Shown: positions 33,434 to 45,169, counted from the first letter of the stretch. The stretch is 64,000 nucleotides of DNA from Gonocerus acuteangulatus (GCA_946811695.1 OX328131.1:8881326-8945325); one strand, 5' to 3'. Numbers and translations: made by a program. The notes: a model not told the origin generated them from the letters alone.

Positions 33434-33760
33434 TATTAGTTCTAGCAATATTTTCGAGATATTATGATTACTACGTCTAATAGAGTAGTATATACTATAT
33501 TTGTAAATAAAAATATTAATACTAATATGTAGTATTGTATTAATAGTACTACTAATACAATACTACAAATTAGCATTTTACTACTACTAATAGAGGACTT
33601 CATACTAATATTTGTCCTACTAATACAATACTAAATATTAGTATTTTTACCGCTCCTAATATAGTAATACATACTAATATTAATATCTGTACTTGTAATG
33701 CAATACTACATACTATTTTTAGTATTAGTAATACAGTATTACATACTAATATTATTATTA

Positions 33761-33865
33761 GGGTTTCCTGGTGGTCTAGTGGCTAACTCCCTAGTTTCTG
33801 ATTCGGGAGATGGTGGGTTCGATTCCCACCGGCGTATAGTGCATCGACCATGGACAAATACAAAA
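33761..33865 (+). mobile_element. SINE-A-related tRNA-like copy, diverged
   Basis: GTGGTCTAGTGGCTAACTCC followed by GGTGGGTTCGATTCCCACC: A and B boxes as in SINE-A, but a different tail (GGCGTATAGTGCATCGACC). Confidence 0.6.
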
Positions 33866-34595
33866 AAAGTCTACTATTTTCAAACAAGTAAATGACCATT
33901 TGAAATCAATTAATAATCCTTCCAGCAAAATCTGCTAGGATTATATCATACTATGGTACTAGTATAATCCTGTTACAATAAACACCTTGTTAGTATCTGT
34001 TTATGTTTCTTATTGGGAATACCTAGTTTTGTCTTAAAATTACATCTCCAAGTAAGGAATTTGCATGCCAAGGTATGTATTTGAAAATGCCATATTGTAA
34101 TTTCGAAAATTAAATCATTAGATAGTTTTGTATACCTGCAAATTAAATGATTTAATTTTGTTAAAATGAAAACTTTTTGAAGTTTTGAACACGTTTTTTT
34201 TTTAAAAAAAATCATTAAATATCATTTCGTACTTTTTGCATTTCAAACAGTGCGGAGTACTGCGTGCGCCAGGAAGCTATTCGAACGGCATTGAGGAATG
34301 CGTAAAAGCGTAGAACACCTCTCTTCACCGTAGGCGTGGTAGGGTTTTTCCTTGGAATACGTTAGGTCTGTGGGCTGTAGGGTCCCCCGGCAGTTTCTTA
34401 CAAGACGAAATGCTGGCTATGGCGCACTCTGTACGCCAGCGCGACTGCTAGAAGGTTATAACTACAGAAATTCTACAACTGTAATGTTGTCTCTAAGAGC
34501 TTTAGTCGGCTTCGTAGAAAGTGTAGTAACTTGTAGATTATCCGTTTTAGTTAAAAATGGACGTTAAAATAAAATAAAATATGTATTTGTTTCAG

Positions 34596-34801
34596 AATCA
34601 GATGCTGGTAGGAGAGAGATATCGGGCCTTCTGGTGTGTTCGAGATTGGACTAACAAGAAGATCTGGCGAGCTCACGAGATGTACATGTTCATCCTGATT
34701 CTGGTGTTCCCTGCTATTGTCATGGTGATGGCATATACAGCCATATGTTGGGAGATATGCAGGGTCATACAGAGGAGGTCATACATGACTTCTGGCAAGG
34801 C
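34596..34801 (+). CDS. Class A GPCR, exon with ECL2-TM5 (CCK/gastrin-receptor-like)
   Basis: A 206-bp exon between acceptor TTTGTTTCAG and donor GTAAGC, frame starting at the first base. It encodes the end of extracellular loop 2 with the disulphide-type Cys (FWCVRDW), TM5 (MFILILVFPAIVMVMAYTAI, with the conserved Pro) and the start of loop 3 (CWEICRVIQRR). The FPAIVMVMAY core resembles the IPGIVMMVAY segment of cholecystokinin receptors. Upstream exons (N-terminus to TM4) were not found and probably lie left of the window. It is a plasma-membrane receptor, ligand probably a neuropeptide. Confidence 0.75.
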
Positions 34802-36038
34802 GTAAGCAATATTAGCATTTTTATTTATTCAACATTTATTAGTGTTTCGCTTTTATGGCGATATGATTATTCAATACGTCAGTTTAAGATTGCCCTTAAA
34901 TAGCCCAATGAACCTGCATTCCTTATTGAAAATTTGATTTTGTTTTTCTTCTTTCTTCTCTATGTTTGCTTTCTTCTATACTATTTTTCTTCCTTCTCTA
35001 TAATTTTCTTTCTTCTCTATGTTTTTCTTTCTTCTCTATTTTTTCTTTCTTCTCTATTTTTTTCTTTCCTATCTATATTTTTCTTTCTTCCCATTTTTTT
35101 CTCTTTTTTCCTTCTCTGGTTTTTCTTTCTTCTCTATTTTTTCCTTTATGCTCTATTTCTTTCTTGCCTCTTTTTTTTCTTTTTTCTATATTTTTTCTTT
35201 CTTCCCTATTTTTAGCATAAAATTGCTTTAGCGATGACTAAACTGATAAAAAACGTTACCAAAAAGTTTCCGCTGGCGTTCGCGCATGCGCCTATGTGAT
35301 TAAATAGGTTGGTGGAGTGGACCTAAAGCATATTTATGTTCCTGAATTTGAGCTAAACGAAATTAATTTCTCTTTCTTCTGAATTTTTTCTTAATTCTCT
35401 ATTATTTATTTTCTTCTCTGTTTACTTCTATATTCTGTCCTTTTTTGTCCTTTATCCGCTATTCTTTCTTCTACATTTTTTTCTTTTTCTATATTATTTT
35501 CTTTTTTTCTCCCTTTTTTTTTTTTTTTTAATTTTTACCCATTATAGGCAGATAATATCTACGATATTATCATATCGCACTAGTATTTCTAAAGTGACAC
35601 AACTCGAAAAAACAATTGAAAATGTGTCACTCTTACCTTAATAGCGGGACAAGCATTTAGACTGGAAGGGTGACACAAGTGCTCTCTGGTGTACAAGCTC
35701 TGAAGCTAGGTACATACATTTTTGATGGTTGATAAACAAATATTTACTATGTCTTACATAGTCATAACTAAAAAACATTGATTTTTGAGTTGTGTCACTT
35801 TAGAAATACTTGTGCGATATGCTGTATCCGCCCTACCACAGGCAGATTCTAAAACAGGTTTGTTTCTGTTTTAATACACAGAGTTATATTCTGGGTATAT
35901 CTTATGATTGTAGCTAAACCATATCAACTTTTGGGTAACTATAAACTTCTAATAATGTAGTACAGCTGGTTGTTTTGCCTAAAGTTACATAATTAAATTG
36001 CTGTTACGATTGTTGGAACTGTTTGTATTTCATTTCAG
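34802..36038 (+). other. GPCR intron, with pyrimidine-rich array
   Basis: Bounded by GTAAGC and CATTTCAG. Bases 34935-35210 and 35365-35530 are a TTTCTTTCTTCTCTA-type array whose Phe/Leu/Ser reading frames are artefacts. A small MITE lies at 35571-35821. Confidence 0.6.
35571..35821. mobile_element. Small MITE, 35-bp terminal inverted repeats
   Basis: CATATCGCACTAGTATTTCT... at the left mirrors ...AGAAATACTTGTGCGATATG at the right with a few mismatches over 35 bp, total 251 bp. Both ends include AAAGTGACACAACTC. Tc1/mariner-like by appearance; the TSD is not certain. Confidence 0.7.
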
Positions 36039-36095
36039 TTCTAAAGCAAACCTTTACACTCCGAGTTTTCCTGGGATGTTTGGATCCAATAAGAG
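36039..36095 (+). CDS. GPCR exon, third intracellular loop
   Basis: A 57-bp exon with acceptor ATTTCAG and donor GTAACT. Its phase fits the previous donor exactly (one base completes the split codon) and it ends in phase 2. Product: SKANLYTPSFPGMFGSNK plus a split Arg. A Ser/Lys-rich loop suits G-protein coupling and phosphorylation. Confidence 0.65.
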
Positions 36096-36454
36096 GTAAC
36101 TTGGAGTATTTAAAATGTTTTCAGATCTGCTTTCTTTTAACCTGAATTAAAATATTTTGCTCATTAATAATCGGATTTTTTTGTTACCTTAAATTTTATA
36201 TTATGATAACGTTTTTGACCGCCGTAAGCTCAGTAAAGTTTGTAAACTTCTTAGAAAGGCAAGGGCATTAAAAACATTTTTTAAATATTTCAACTGGCTC
36301 AATTAGTTCAAAACAATTAACGTTAATGAGCTACAAACATTTCGAGGACAGCTTATTTTTAGAATACTTTCCCATCCAACCACATATTTCAAGCAGATGG
36401 AAGTACTGCAAGAATAGGGATAATAAACAGGCACTTGATTTATATATATATATA

Positions 36455-37090
36455 TATAAATCAAGTGTCTGTCTGTTTATCTGTTAGTTCCTTATACAAA
36501 TCCATACCGTTGTACCGATTTTGACCAAACTTGTCACACAGGTAGGTCATGATCCGGGAAGTCTCGTATGCTGGGTAAAAAATTTCTACTAGCTCCCTGT
36601 TCGTATGTTTTTCCATAACCAAATCAACACCGTTCGACCGATTTTAATCAAACTTGGCAGACAGACAGGATTTGATCCGGGGAGTGTCATAGGCTAGGGC
36701 AAAAACGTCTACCACCTGTCTGTGTGTATGTTTGTTCCTTACAGAAATCAACACCGTTTCGCCGATGTTCATCAAACTCGGCACATAGCTAGGTCTTGGT
36801 AAGGGGAGTGTCATAGGCTAGGTCTAAAAAGTCTAACAGCTGTCTGTTTGAATGTTTGTTCCGACTATGACCGATTTTGACCAAATTTGAAACTCATGTA
36901 TGTATTGATCAGGGGATGTTATAGGCTAGGTTAAAATCGTCTAGGACTAACAGTTCGGAGGTCACGGGTTTGAAACTATGAACCCGAACATTTACAGATT
37001 TGTGTTATTATATTTTAATATTACTTATTTCGTTTCAAATTTATTTTGGCTTTTCTAGATGCAGAAAGTTAAAGGTAGTGAATAGTGGAA
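36455..37090. repeat. Dispersed repeat family C, copy 2
   Basis: About four units of around 125 bp matching 31860-32390 (CTGTCTGTTTG, GACCGATTTTGACCAAACTT, AGTGTCATAGGCTAGG), same orientation, inside the GPCR intron. Confidence 0.75.
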
Positions 37091-37097
37091 AAAGCTA

Positions 37098-37147
<50 letters not shown>

Positions 37148-37189
37148 ATATATATATCTTTGTATATATATGAATATATATGGTATTTT

Positions 37190-38015
37190 GGTAAATTTGA
37201 AGTTTAGCCTCCTCCAAACCGATTATTTTCAAATTTTGCAAAATAACGTATTTTTATCCTCTAAACAAGAATCCGTTTAAAAAAAAGGTCAATTATAACT
37301 AGGAAAGAAGTTATTAAGCACTAAAGTTCACTGTGTTTCCCGTTTATGAAAGGTAATTTAAGCAGCAATATAGGTCAACATGCGGATGCGTGGGTATGAA
37401 AAAGTCCGTTATATAGAAGTCTAATTGAAATGTATCATTAATTATTTATTCACAAATACATGCTATGCGTTTCCCCTTGTTCAAGAAGATATCAAAACTC
37501 TAGCCAATCCAACTCGGTAAAATTAATAGAATTCTATTAATTTTAGCGAGTTGGATTGACTAGAGTATTGACTTCTTCTTGAGCGAGCGGTGCGAGCAGA
37601 ATCGCATAGCACGTATGATGCTATTAATTTTAATGAGTTAGATTGACTAGAGTTGATATCTTCTTCAGCGAGCGGAAACGCATAGGACGTATGCCCATAA
37701 GCGTCAGGTTACGATGGGTGAAGAAGCCCTTCAAATTTACAATTATTTTTAAATAAATGGCTTATTAACATTTCAAATGAGAGTTCTTTGTTTCCCAAAT
37801 TTACATCCCTACAAATACGTTGTTTATGCCAACTTTTGTATCCCGCCTAACAGTGAACTTAGTGCTTAATAAGTGCTTTTTATTGCTTAATACATTTTTT
37901 CCTATTTGAGAGAAAATTTTTGAACGGTTTCGTGTTTAGTGCATCAAAATACGTTATTTTGCAAAATTTGAAAATAATCGGTTCGCAGGAGGCTAAACTG
38001 CAAATTTACCGGCAA
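37190..38015. mobile_element. Fold-back element in GPCR intron
   Basis: Outer arms GTAAATTTGAAGTTTAGCC (37190-37340) and GGCTAAACTGCAAATTTAC (37850-38015) are inverted. An inner inverted set (37440-37535 / 37535-37625 / 37630-37700) carries GAGTTGGATTGACTAGAGT and AGCGAGCGG. No ORF, no clear TSD. Confidence 0.6.
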
Positions 38016-38777
38016 TTCTATTCAAAATTGATTAAGATTTGAAGACGTTTTTTAAACACTCGTTTAATGTTTGCAATCTGATTAGCTACCTACATTCCTT
38101 GGTCAAGAGCTTCAAATCAACTTAACACCTGATACAATCCGTTATCCATTGACCACAATCCCTGCAGATAAAACCTACCACAAAACAGCGAGTCGGGAGG
38201 GAAGGAATGTCCAATAAATCACGAAATTCTTCAAAACTGCAATTAGAAATGTTTCTTCAAAGTTAAAACACTCTTGGATTAAATTTGAAAGGCTGAAGGA
38301 TTTATCTAGCTTTAAGTTGGAGTTGTTGAAACAATGCGGTCCATCCTCACATTCTTTTCTTTATTTATTGTTCTTCTTGTTCTTGTTGAAGTGTGGAATT
38401 CGTGGTTTTGTTCCGTTTTTACTTTTTATTTCTTGCAGAGACAGCGGTAGATGAATATATTCTCTTAACCCTAGAACTCAGAATAGGGGAGGAGAGAGGA
38501 GGTTCATCGGAATTCCCGTTTAAACTTTTTCTAGTTATTTACTTTAATGGAGATGGAAAAAAACATGGGCGCAAAAATGCATCAATAATGTAAAAAGGAA
38601 ATTTCTTTATTTAATTATTCATGGAGCTTCACAACGGCAAGGTTATTTGTTCACATAAAAATAATCAACAAAACCTGTATACAGGGTAAAAAAATTAATT
38701 CAGTAATTTATAAAAAAAATACTAGGGGTAAAAAAAAGATATTTTAGAAGCTTCTGGTTTTGACGAATTTCAAATAA

Positions 38778-39192
38778 AGTAGAACCTCTCATATCCGACC
38801 TTCCCATAACCGACTCCTCCCGATATCCGACCGTCTTTGATTCACCGTACTAAACATCAGTTGAGAAGAAATCCACTCGGATGAAGACGAAACCATCAGT
38901 GACGACGTAGCGGGTCATTCTGCTGCAAAGGACGCCTTCGACGTAGCGCTGAAATATATCGAGCAACATCCGAATGCAACCCCAATGGAGGTATTGTGGG
39001 CAAAAACGTGGTTGAGTAAATGTTTGAGATGTATATAGCAACAGTTTTACAATTACAATGAAGTATGCACTCTACATTATAGCTACTGTTATAACTTTGA
39101 AAGGTGTTTTTTTGTTTCTCCCAATATCCGACCTTTTGGCCGTTCCGACCATGGCCCGGTCCCGTCATGGTCGGATATAAGAGGTTCTACTG
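38778..39192. mobile_element. Tigger/pogo-type element with transposase remnant
   Basis: Inverted ends AGTAGAACCTCTCATATCCG and CGGATATAAGAGGTTCTACT, as in Tigger elements. On the plus strand a 57-codon stretch (about 38867-39040) reads EEIHSDEDETISDDVAGHSA then AFDVALKYIEQ and ends at a stop. It resembles the acidic C-terminal tail of Tigger transposases; the DDE domain is deleted. Confidence 0.7.
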
Positions 39193-39206
39193 TAACTGAC
39201 AATGTA

Positions 39207-39288
39207 CAGTAAGACCTAGTTTACCCGAATCAACTGGGACCAGGGCCGATCCGAGTTAACGGGTAATCCAGAGAATGACGGAAAAACG

Positions 39289-39319
<31 letters not shown>

Positions 39320-39823
39320 ATATAAATCACCGAAATATTTTTAATTTTGGCTTTAACGCTTGAAGTTCATTTGGCAATGTTCCGGTTTCACTATCGAAAT
39401 TCACCATCTATTTCCCAAAATTTGTTACTGGTTCTACGTGAGTCATAACCACCATAAACTGTCTGTAAAAATCATTTTGAAATAAAAGACTCAATGCGTT
39501 TTCTGTTCTTCGTCCAATCAGATACGGTCCAATGTTTCTACAACAAACTCTGTAGCAATGTTCTTCAACAATTCTCCCTCATCAATTCTTGTCAATGCTT
39601 CTATACTTTTTTTCATAGTCACAACAATGTTTTACGCTTCATCTAAATCGCGGACAGCGAGCAAACGAAACTGCAAAACTATACTGTACTTCGACCGTGA
39701 AAACTCGCGAAATTTACCTACAAAGTCTGTAAAACAGGTCTTTAGTTACTACACTGAACAAAATAATATCGTTTTCAAACCTGGTCCAGGTTACCCCGAC
39801 GTCCGGGTTAACGAGGTTTTACC
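39207..39823. mobile_element. pogo-type MITE
   Basis: Left end TA then CAGTAAGACCTAGTTTACCC; right end GTTAACGAGGTTTTACC, an inverted match of moderate identity. It directly follows the Tigger remnant. An A-run at 39288-39316 and a T-run after the right end complicate the edges. Confidence 0.55.
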
Positions 39824-39841
39824 TTTTTTTTTTTTTTTTTT

Positions 39842-40329
39842 TAATAGATATCGCTTAGTTAAGTATTGCTCACAAGGAACGGATTTCGAAGAATGAATTT
39901 ATTTTATACTTTTGAAATCACGGTGGATCCCCCCCCCCCCAAACCCACTTTAAAATCTTAGGAAAAAATACAGCAAAGCCCTAGTAGCCTTGAACAATGA
40001 GGAAAGTCTTCTTAAAGAATTGCCATCATCAATCGATCTAAGTACTTTATAAGTTACTTAATAATTTTTAGGCTTCCACTTATTTAAGTAGTGCCAATTA
40101 AATTTAATGAAAACAGTATAGACTTTCGGTAAATACTCTAAAACTTTAATACAAATTAGTATAGATATTTTAGATTTATTTTAGGTTAATGCTATTTATT
40201 ACAACGCTTCAAAAATCATTCAAATTAACTGAAAAGTAAATTATTAAAAAAAAAATAATAAAAATAATAATTAACTTCTATTCATTTAAAATAAATGATC
40301 CACACATTTCCTTAATATATCTACATATT
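39842..40329. other. AT-rich intron sequence, no gene seen
   Basis: A C-run at 39930-39939; otherwise nothing recognisable. Confidence 0.35.
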
Positions 40330-42125
40330 CCTATAAGTTTCTATTTATTATTGCTATTGAGTGGGTTGAGTAAATTAATTTCTGTATCAACATGAGTAAG
40401 AAAGGTAAGATGTTTAGCTCTTATCGGCTCATAAGCAGGGCAATGAAGAATTAAATGGTTAATGTTCTCAAGAACACTTAAACTACAAACAGAACATTTC
40501 TTCTGCGGGTCTATTGTATATGTTAAATTTTTTATTGTGAATTTTATTCCGTAGTTACTACAGCTTCTTAATTGGAATATTGTTTTGCATATGGAGAATG
40601 GTAGGTTAGTAATAAGAAATTCCTTGACAGGACCTGGTTTATTTATTTAATTATAGAGTTCCGCAACTTAAGCAAAAAACTCTTTAAAAACATAATCATC
40701 ATCATATGTGGCACGACGTCCCGTCACCGAGACTGGGCCTCCTCTAAGAGCCTCCGCCAGTTGGCTCTGTCTTCTGCTGCAGCTCTCCAGTTCCTAACGC
40801 CAAGCAGAGTTCTGGCATCGTTGGATAAGCTGTCCAGCCATCTGATCCTCGGCCTTCCTACTCGTCTTGTGGAGTGCAGGTCCTCGGTCATAACTTTTTT
40901 AGGTATTTCCGCGTCATCCATTTCCACCTTAGCCTTCCAAGCTTGATGAAGGTAACAATGTCGAGGTCGGCAAATAGAGTGCTGAGTTCCCTATTTTTCC
41001 TTCTTCTCCACACTTCACCTATCTTCACTGGGCCATAGATCCTCCTGAGGACTCCTCGCTCAAATACACTTAGCATCCATTCATCACTTTTGGTCATTGC
41101 CCAAGCCTCTGAGCCATATGAAATAACTGGCCTTACGAGGGTCTTGTATATACTTAGCTTGGTCTTCTTCGAGAGGAATCTACTTCTAAGGTGTCGGCCA
41201 AGTACATATACACATCTATTGGCAGCAGTGATCCTTCTGTGTATCTCCTGAGTTACCTCATTCTTGCTGTTCACTTCAGATCCAAGGTATATGAAACTTC
41301 TCACTCTCTGGAAAACTCTTTAAAAACAGTCAACTAAAAAATATGTCTAAGTACCAATAAAAAATGAACAAAAAATAAATAAATGATAAATTAATTTCCT
41401 TCAACTTGGCGTCAGTTTTTAGCCACTCTCGTTCCCACTCGTACAGTATGTTAGTTTGTAATGTTTTGTATAAGTCCGATGAAGTCACAGTTTTAGGTCT
41501 TTTCGTCGCTTGTTTCGCTTGTAGGTCTACAGCTGTAGTGAGTTTAATGTCCTCACGTCCTGGTAGCCATATAAATGTAATCTGTTTGTTATTGTTCTGT
41601 AATATGTATATTTGTTAGAATATGTTGTTTATAATGGGATGTGTACTGTAAATGTTTCGCATGGAGAGCAAAGAACTTAAAGAGTCAGTACAAATAGCCA
41701 CGTTGTCGTTTCCTCTGTCGTGAATATTTGTCAGTGCTAACTGTATAACGCATAGTTCGGCTGTATATATGGTCGTCTCGTCTGGTAGTCTTAGTAAGTA
41801 AGTGTTGTTGTCAACAATGGCAGCTGCTCCTGTTCCGAATTTCGTCTTGGATCCGTCAGTGTAAGCATACAATTTGTCAGTATCTTGTCTCAAAATCAAA
41901 TTAGCCAAATGTTTGTAGAATATGGAAGAAGATGGTTCAGTCTTTTTGGGTTTGGTTAGTGTAAGGTTAATCTTAAAGTTCTTTACTCTCCGAGGCGGAA
42001 TGTCAGCGTATGTGTTTGTGAGATTATGTGTTAATGTTAGGTGGGGAAATCTTCTGCCTGGTTTTCTGGATATTCTATTGTACGAAGAGCTGTAATTGGA
42101 CTGATTTTTTAAAATTTATATCCTG
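40330..42125 (-). pseudogene. Old LINE ORF2 3' half: RNase H and CCHC tail, split by another LINE
   Basis: Minus strand. 42125-41910 is the RT-RNase H linker (PPRRVKNFKINLTL). 41908-41615 is RNase H (YTDGSKTKFGTGAAAI, YTAEL, CTDSLSSL). A stop at 41615 is followed by same-sense homology to about 41340 (TFIWLPGREDI, EWEREWLKTD). Then comes an inserted RTE element. The tail resumes at about 40660-40330 with KCSVCSLSV...HLILHC. It is the same family as the LINE at 47-49 kb, which has the same block order. Inactive. Confidence 0.8.
40691..41312 (-). pseudogene. 5'-truncated RTE-type LINE RT C-terminus, with TSD
   Basis: The minus strand encodes the RT thumb and tail typical of RTE-like endonuclease-RT proteins: FIYLGSEVNSKNEV, RITAANRCVYVLGRHLRSR, LVRPVISYGSEAW, RGVLRRIYGP, then after a frameshift near 40905 GRPRIRWLDSL and NWRAAAEDRANWRRLL. 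The 3' end reads CGTGCCACATATGATGATGA, a usual RTE-type simple tail. The TSD aaactctttaaaaaca of about 16 bp lies on both sides (near 40676 and 41313). It is inserted in the older LINE. Confidence 0.85.
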
Positions 42126-42207
42126 TCCTAACAAGTTTTCCCTGTAAGCTACTATGTTGAGAAAAAAAAAACGATACATTATCATTATATCTGTTGTCTG
42201 TTTGCAG

Positions 42208-42301
42208 GATGTTGAGCTGCGAGAGTTACCCGCTGAGCTTCAAGAAAATAGGTTTTACCTCGAAACTGAGGCTGGATGAAGACAGTAATACAGTCAAACA
42301 G
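42208..42301 (+). CDS. GPCR exon, loop 3 to TM6 entry
   Basis: A 94-bp exon with acceptor GTTTGCAG and donor GTAAAT. The first base completes the codon left by 36095, and the exon ends in phase 0. Product: MLSCESYPLSFKKIG then FTSKLRLDEDSNTVKQ. The ending (TVKQ) is the usual run-in to TM6 in peptide receptors, where KQVxKML follows. Phase agreement across three exons is strong support. TM6-TM7 were not found and probably lie beyond the window or were missed. Confidence 0.65.
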
Positions 42302-42348
42302 GTAAATAGGAATTAAGAAATTATTAATGATATTAATTTCCTTAAAAA

Positions 42349-42582
42349 AATCCAATGTGCTCTTGGTATATTCGATGAATAGTAAACAGAATCGTATATT
42401 AAAATGAATAATATTCCATAAATGCATAGATAGGGTCCAAAAGAAACTATTTAAAAGTTACAAAAATCCAATGTGCTCTTGGTATATTCGATAAACAGTA
42501 AACAGAATCGTATATTAAAATGAATAATATTCCATAAATGCATAGATAGGGTCCAAAAAAAACTATTTAAAAGTTAAAAAAA
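42349..42582. repeat. 116-bp tandem duplication in GPCR intron
   Basis: Two near-identical copies (starting about 42351 and 42467) with TCCAATGTGCTCTTGGTATA and GCATAGATAGGGTCC. Few differences, so recent. Confidence 0.9.
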
Positions 42583-43131
42583 TATGTAAATGGATTTTAA
42601 TTGATCGCTAAAGAATAACTGCTTACCAAGTTTTAATCATTAAAATATTAACTAAACTCTGCACAGAATTTGGCCTATTCTTCAACAAATTGGCTTTCTT
42701 TATTTATTTATCGGATTAGCGTAAGGAATATCAATACAGAATTTTACGTCGTCGATAAATATTTACATAAATATGGCGGAAATCAATAATAAAAATTAAT
42801 TTTCCTCAAAATTTTTCATTCAATACTTGGCATATTTCAAGTCTTCAACTTCTTTTTCAGAAGCTTATACATTATCTTTTATCATTTCTTTACATTTAAG
42901 ACAAAAATGACCTATTAAAAAGTTTAAATAAATAAATCAAGAGAATCACTTATTAAAAAAATAGGTAATTATAAATTAACCAATGAATTAAATTTAAAAA
43001 AAAATATCAAGAGAATATTGGCAAGTAAAATAAAATCAAGGAAAAATAAAAATTTGGTCTCTCAGATACGCCAATTAAATTCAATGTGATTATTTAATTG
43101 TGATCTAACATTTGGTTGTATTCTTTTTAAG

Positions 43132-43161
43132 ATGTCAACAAACTACAAGAGTGAAAAGCAG
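43132..43161 (+). CDS. Possible 30-bp GPCR microexon
   Basis: Between TTCTTTTTAAG and donor GTAAGT. 30 bp in phase 0, fitting the previous donor, coding MSTNYKSEKQ. It ends in KQ like the exon before it, so including or skipping it would keep frame and both the loop and TM6 junction. It may be a cassette exon; there is no transcript evidence. Confidence 0.35.
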
Positions 43162-43732
43162 GTAAGTTTCAAACTTAAAATGTGGTTCATTGTGGTCGTG
43201 GGACTTAATAATAGGTGATGGTTGGTGCATGACTTTAAGGCGTCAGGACTTTATATGGCTGGCTTTTATGCCGTATATATACTTATTTTGGTCCATGGTT
43301 TATTGCTTTATATGTCTTAGTTCATAAAAAAAAAGAAAAATCGAGAGGATACCAGACATTTTGATAAATCAATTTTAGGCTTAATTAAGGTATTTTTTTT
43401 TATGTACATAAAGTGTTATAGGGTAGTACGAGACCCACTTACCTACAAGTGAGCTTCCGCGTCTCAAGCACTTACACACTTAATTCTTGTTTTTAATGAA
43501 CCAAAATGTATAAGAATCTTTTGTAATATTGTTCAATAAAAGATTTTATTTAATCGCTTGCCTTGTGTCTTGATAAGAGCTATTGTTTGGGGTGATTTCA
43601 TCAGTAAATTGTGAACCAAACACACAGTTATTCTATAAAGGCAGAGGGGGAAAGACCTTTAAGTATTGTAAAATGGTAACACCGATGTTAAAAATAATTT
43701 AAACAAGAATCTGTTCCTACTTTTAATTACAC

Positions 43733-44135
43733 AGCCACAAAAAAAAAAAGAGTCCGGATCTAGAGACCAGACCATTTTCACTATATGTTTTTGGGGTCGC
43801 TGAATCGGAATTCGGGGAAAGTCATATATTTAAAGGGCTGTAACTTTGCCTCAAATGGACCAATCAAGTTCGTTGCGGTCTCAAAAAATTAGTATTTTTA
43901 AGCATTAAAAGGCAGAACCCAGGAAATAGTTGTTTATTCTGATTAACAACTTGAATAAAAATATTATAGTGTAAAATATCTTAAATTATTAGTTTTGCGG
44001 GGTGGGGCTTACAAAAAAAGTGCAGGGGTTTTTCTGATCCCGGATTCGGATTCAGCGACCCCACAAACATATATATAGTAAATATGGTCTGGTCTCTGGG
44101 TCCGGACTTTTTTTTTGTGTGTGTCTGTGATATCA
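43733..44135. mobile_element. Fold-back element 1
   Basis: The left arm (43733-43835) with GAGTCCGGATCTAGAGACCAGACC and GGGGTCGCTGAATC mirrors the right arm (about 44025-44135), which has GATTCAGCGACCCC and GGTCTGGTCTCTGGGTCC. Non-coding. Confidence 0.6.
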
Positions 44136-44169
44136 ATTGTCGAAAAAAATACATTAAAATGTAGGTAAT

Positions 44170-44780
44170 AATTAACACTCATATAACACATTCTTAATTG
44201 CAAACGATCTTCGCCTCAACCATCTTTATTTATTGCTTATCATTTTTCTTTCTTACATTTTTAAAGTTTTGGCCTCAGGGCCATCCTCATAAAATTAGAA
44301 GAAGAACACATTCCATTATCTACAATTTCAATAAAAATCCCCCCTTATTGCCAAATCAGAATTTTAAGATAATAAAAAAAGAAAATGGTGTAATATTTGG
44401 GTCACATGTATAGTATTGTAGCCTAATTAATGAAAAATTGTAAATATTTTAATTATAGAATTTGTGAAATACTGATTAATGAGGTTAATTCACGTGTAAG
44501 TAGTTTTAAAGGTAGTAACTGCAAATATTACTATGATGAAAAGCCCTTTAAAAACAGGGCGAATGAATTATGAACAGATAAGTCGAAGGAAATATTAGTT
44601 TTAAATGATAATTTAAAAAAATCATTATTGGGGAGTTCTTATAGTATTTACATAGCAAAAATAAGGGGGAATATTTATTGAAATTGTACATAATGCAAAG
44701 AAACATAATAAGCAATAAAGATATAAAGATTGTTGAGGTGAAGATCATATGTAATTAAGAATGTGTTAAATAATTGAAAC
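44170..44780. mobile_element. Fold-back element 2
   Basis: Arms 44170-44400 and 44625-44780 are inverted: CACATTCTTAATTGCAAACG with CTTCGCCTCAACCATC on the left, GATTGTTGAGGTGAAGATC with AATTAAGAATGTG on the right. Non-coding. Confidence 0.6.
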
Positions 44781-45112
44781 CTTAAAAATTTCCTTGGAAA
44801 ATCTTGAGAGCACTCATATATTCTTGAAAAATAATATTTTTATGTAAATTTGTTTATTGTTTATAGGAGTATAAACAACGCTTGAAAAAAAATTTATATC
44901 TGAAAAACCATGAAAATGTTAAAAAACAATTCCTAGAGGTCACGTTTTAAAATGTTCTACGCTATTTGTTTATTAATTGATGTATTGAATGTAATTCACG
45001 CATAATTGTCATATTCGTATATTTTCAAACATGGTTGATTACAGGCAAATGGTCTCTGATGTTACCAATATTTACCAGCACAATAATAATTATGTGATTC
45101 TCTAAGCATTAG

Positions 45113-45169
<57 letters not shown>

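Noticed and set aside
34352..34567. 71-codon plus-strand frame just upstream of the GPCR exon
   Set aside because: No GPCR-like TM3/TM4 or DRY motif, no donor in phase with 34596, and no recognised domain.
34934..35231. Phe/Leu-rich membrane-protein-like frames in three phases
   Set aside because: A pyrimidine-rich simple array inside an intron is open in all three frames, so not coding.
37440..37700. Another hammerhead, because CTGAAGAAGATATC appears on the minus strand
   Set aside because: No GAAA after a paired stem II and no cleavage triplet; only the first block fits.
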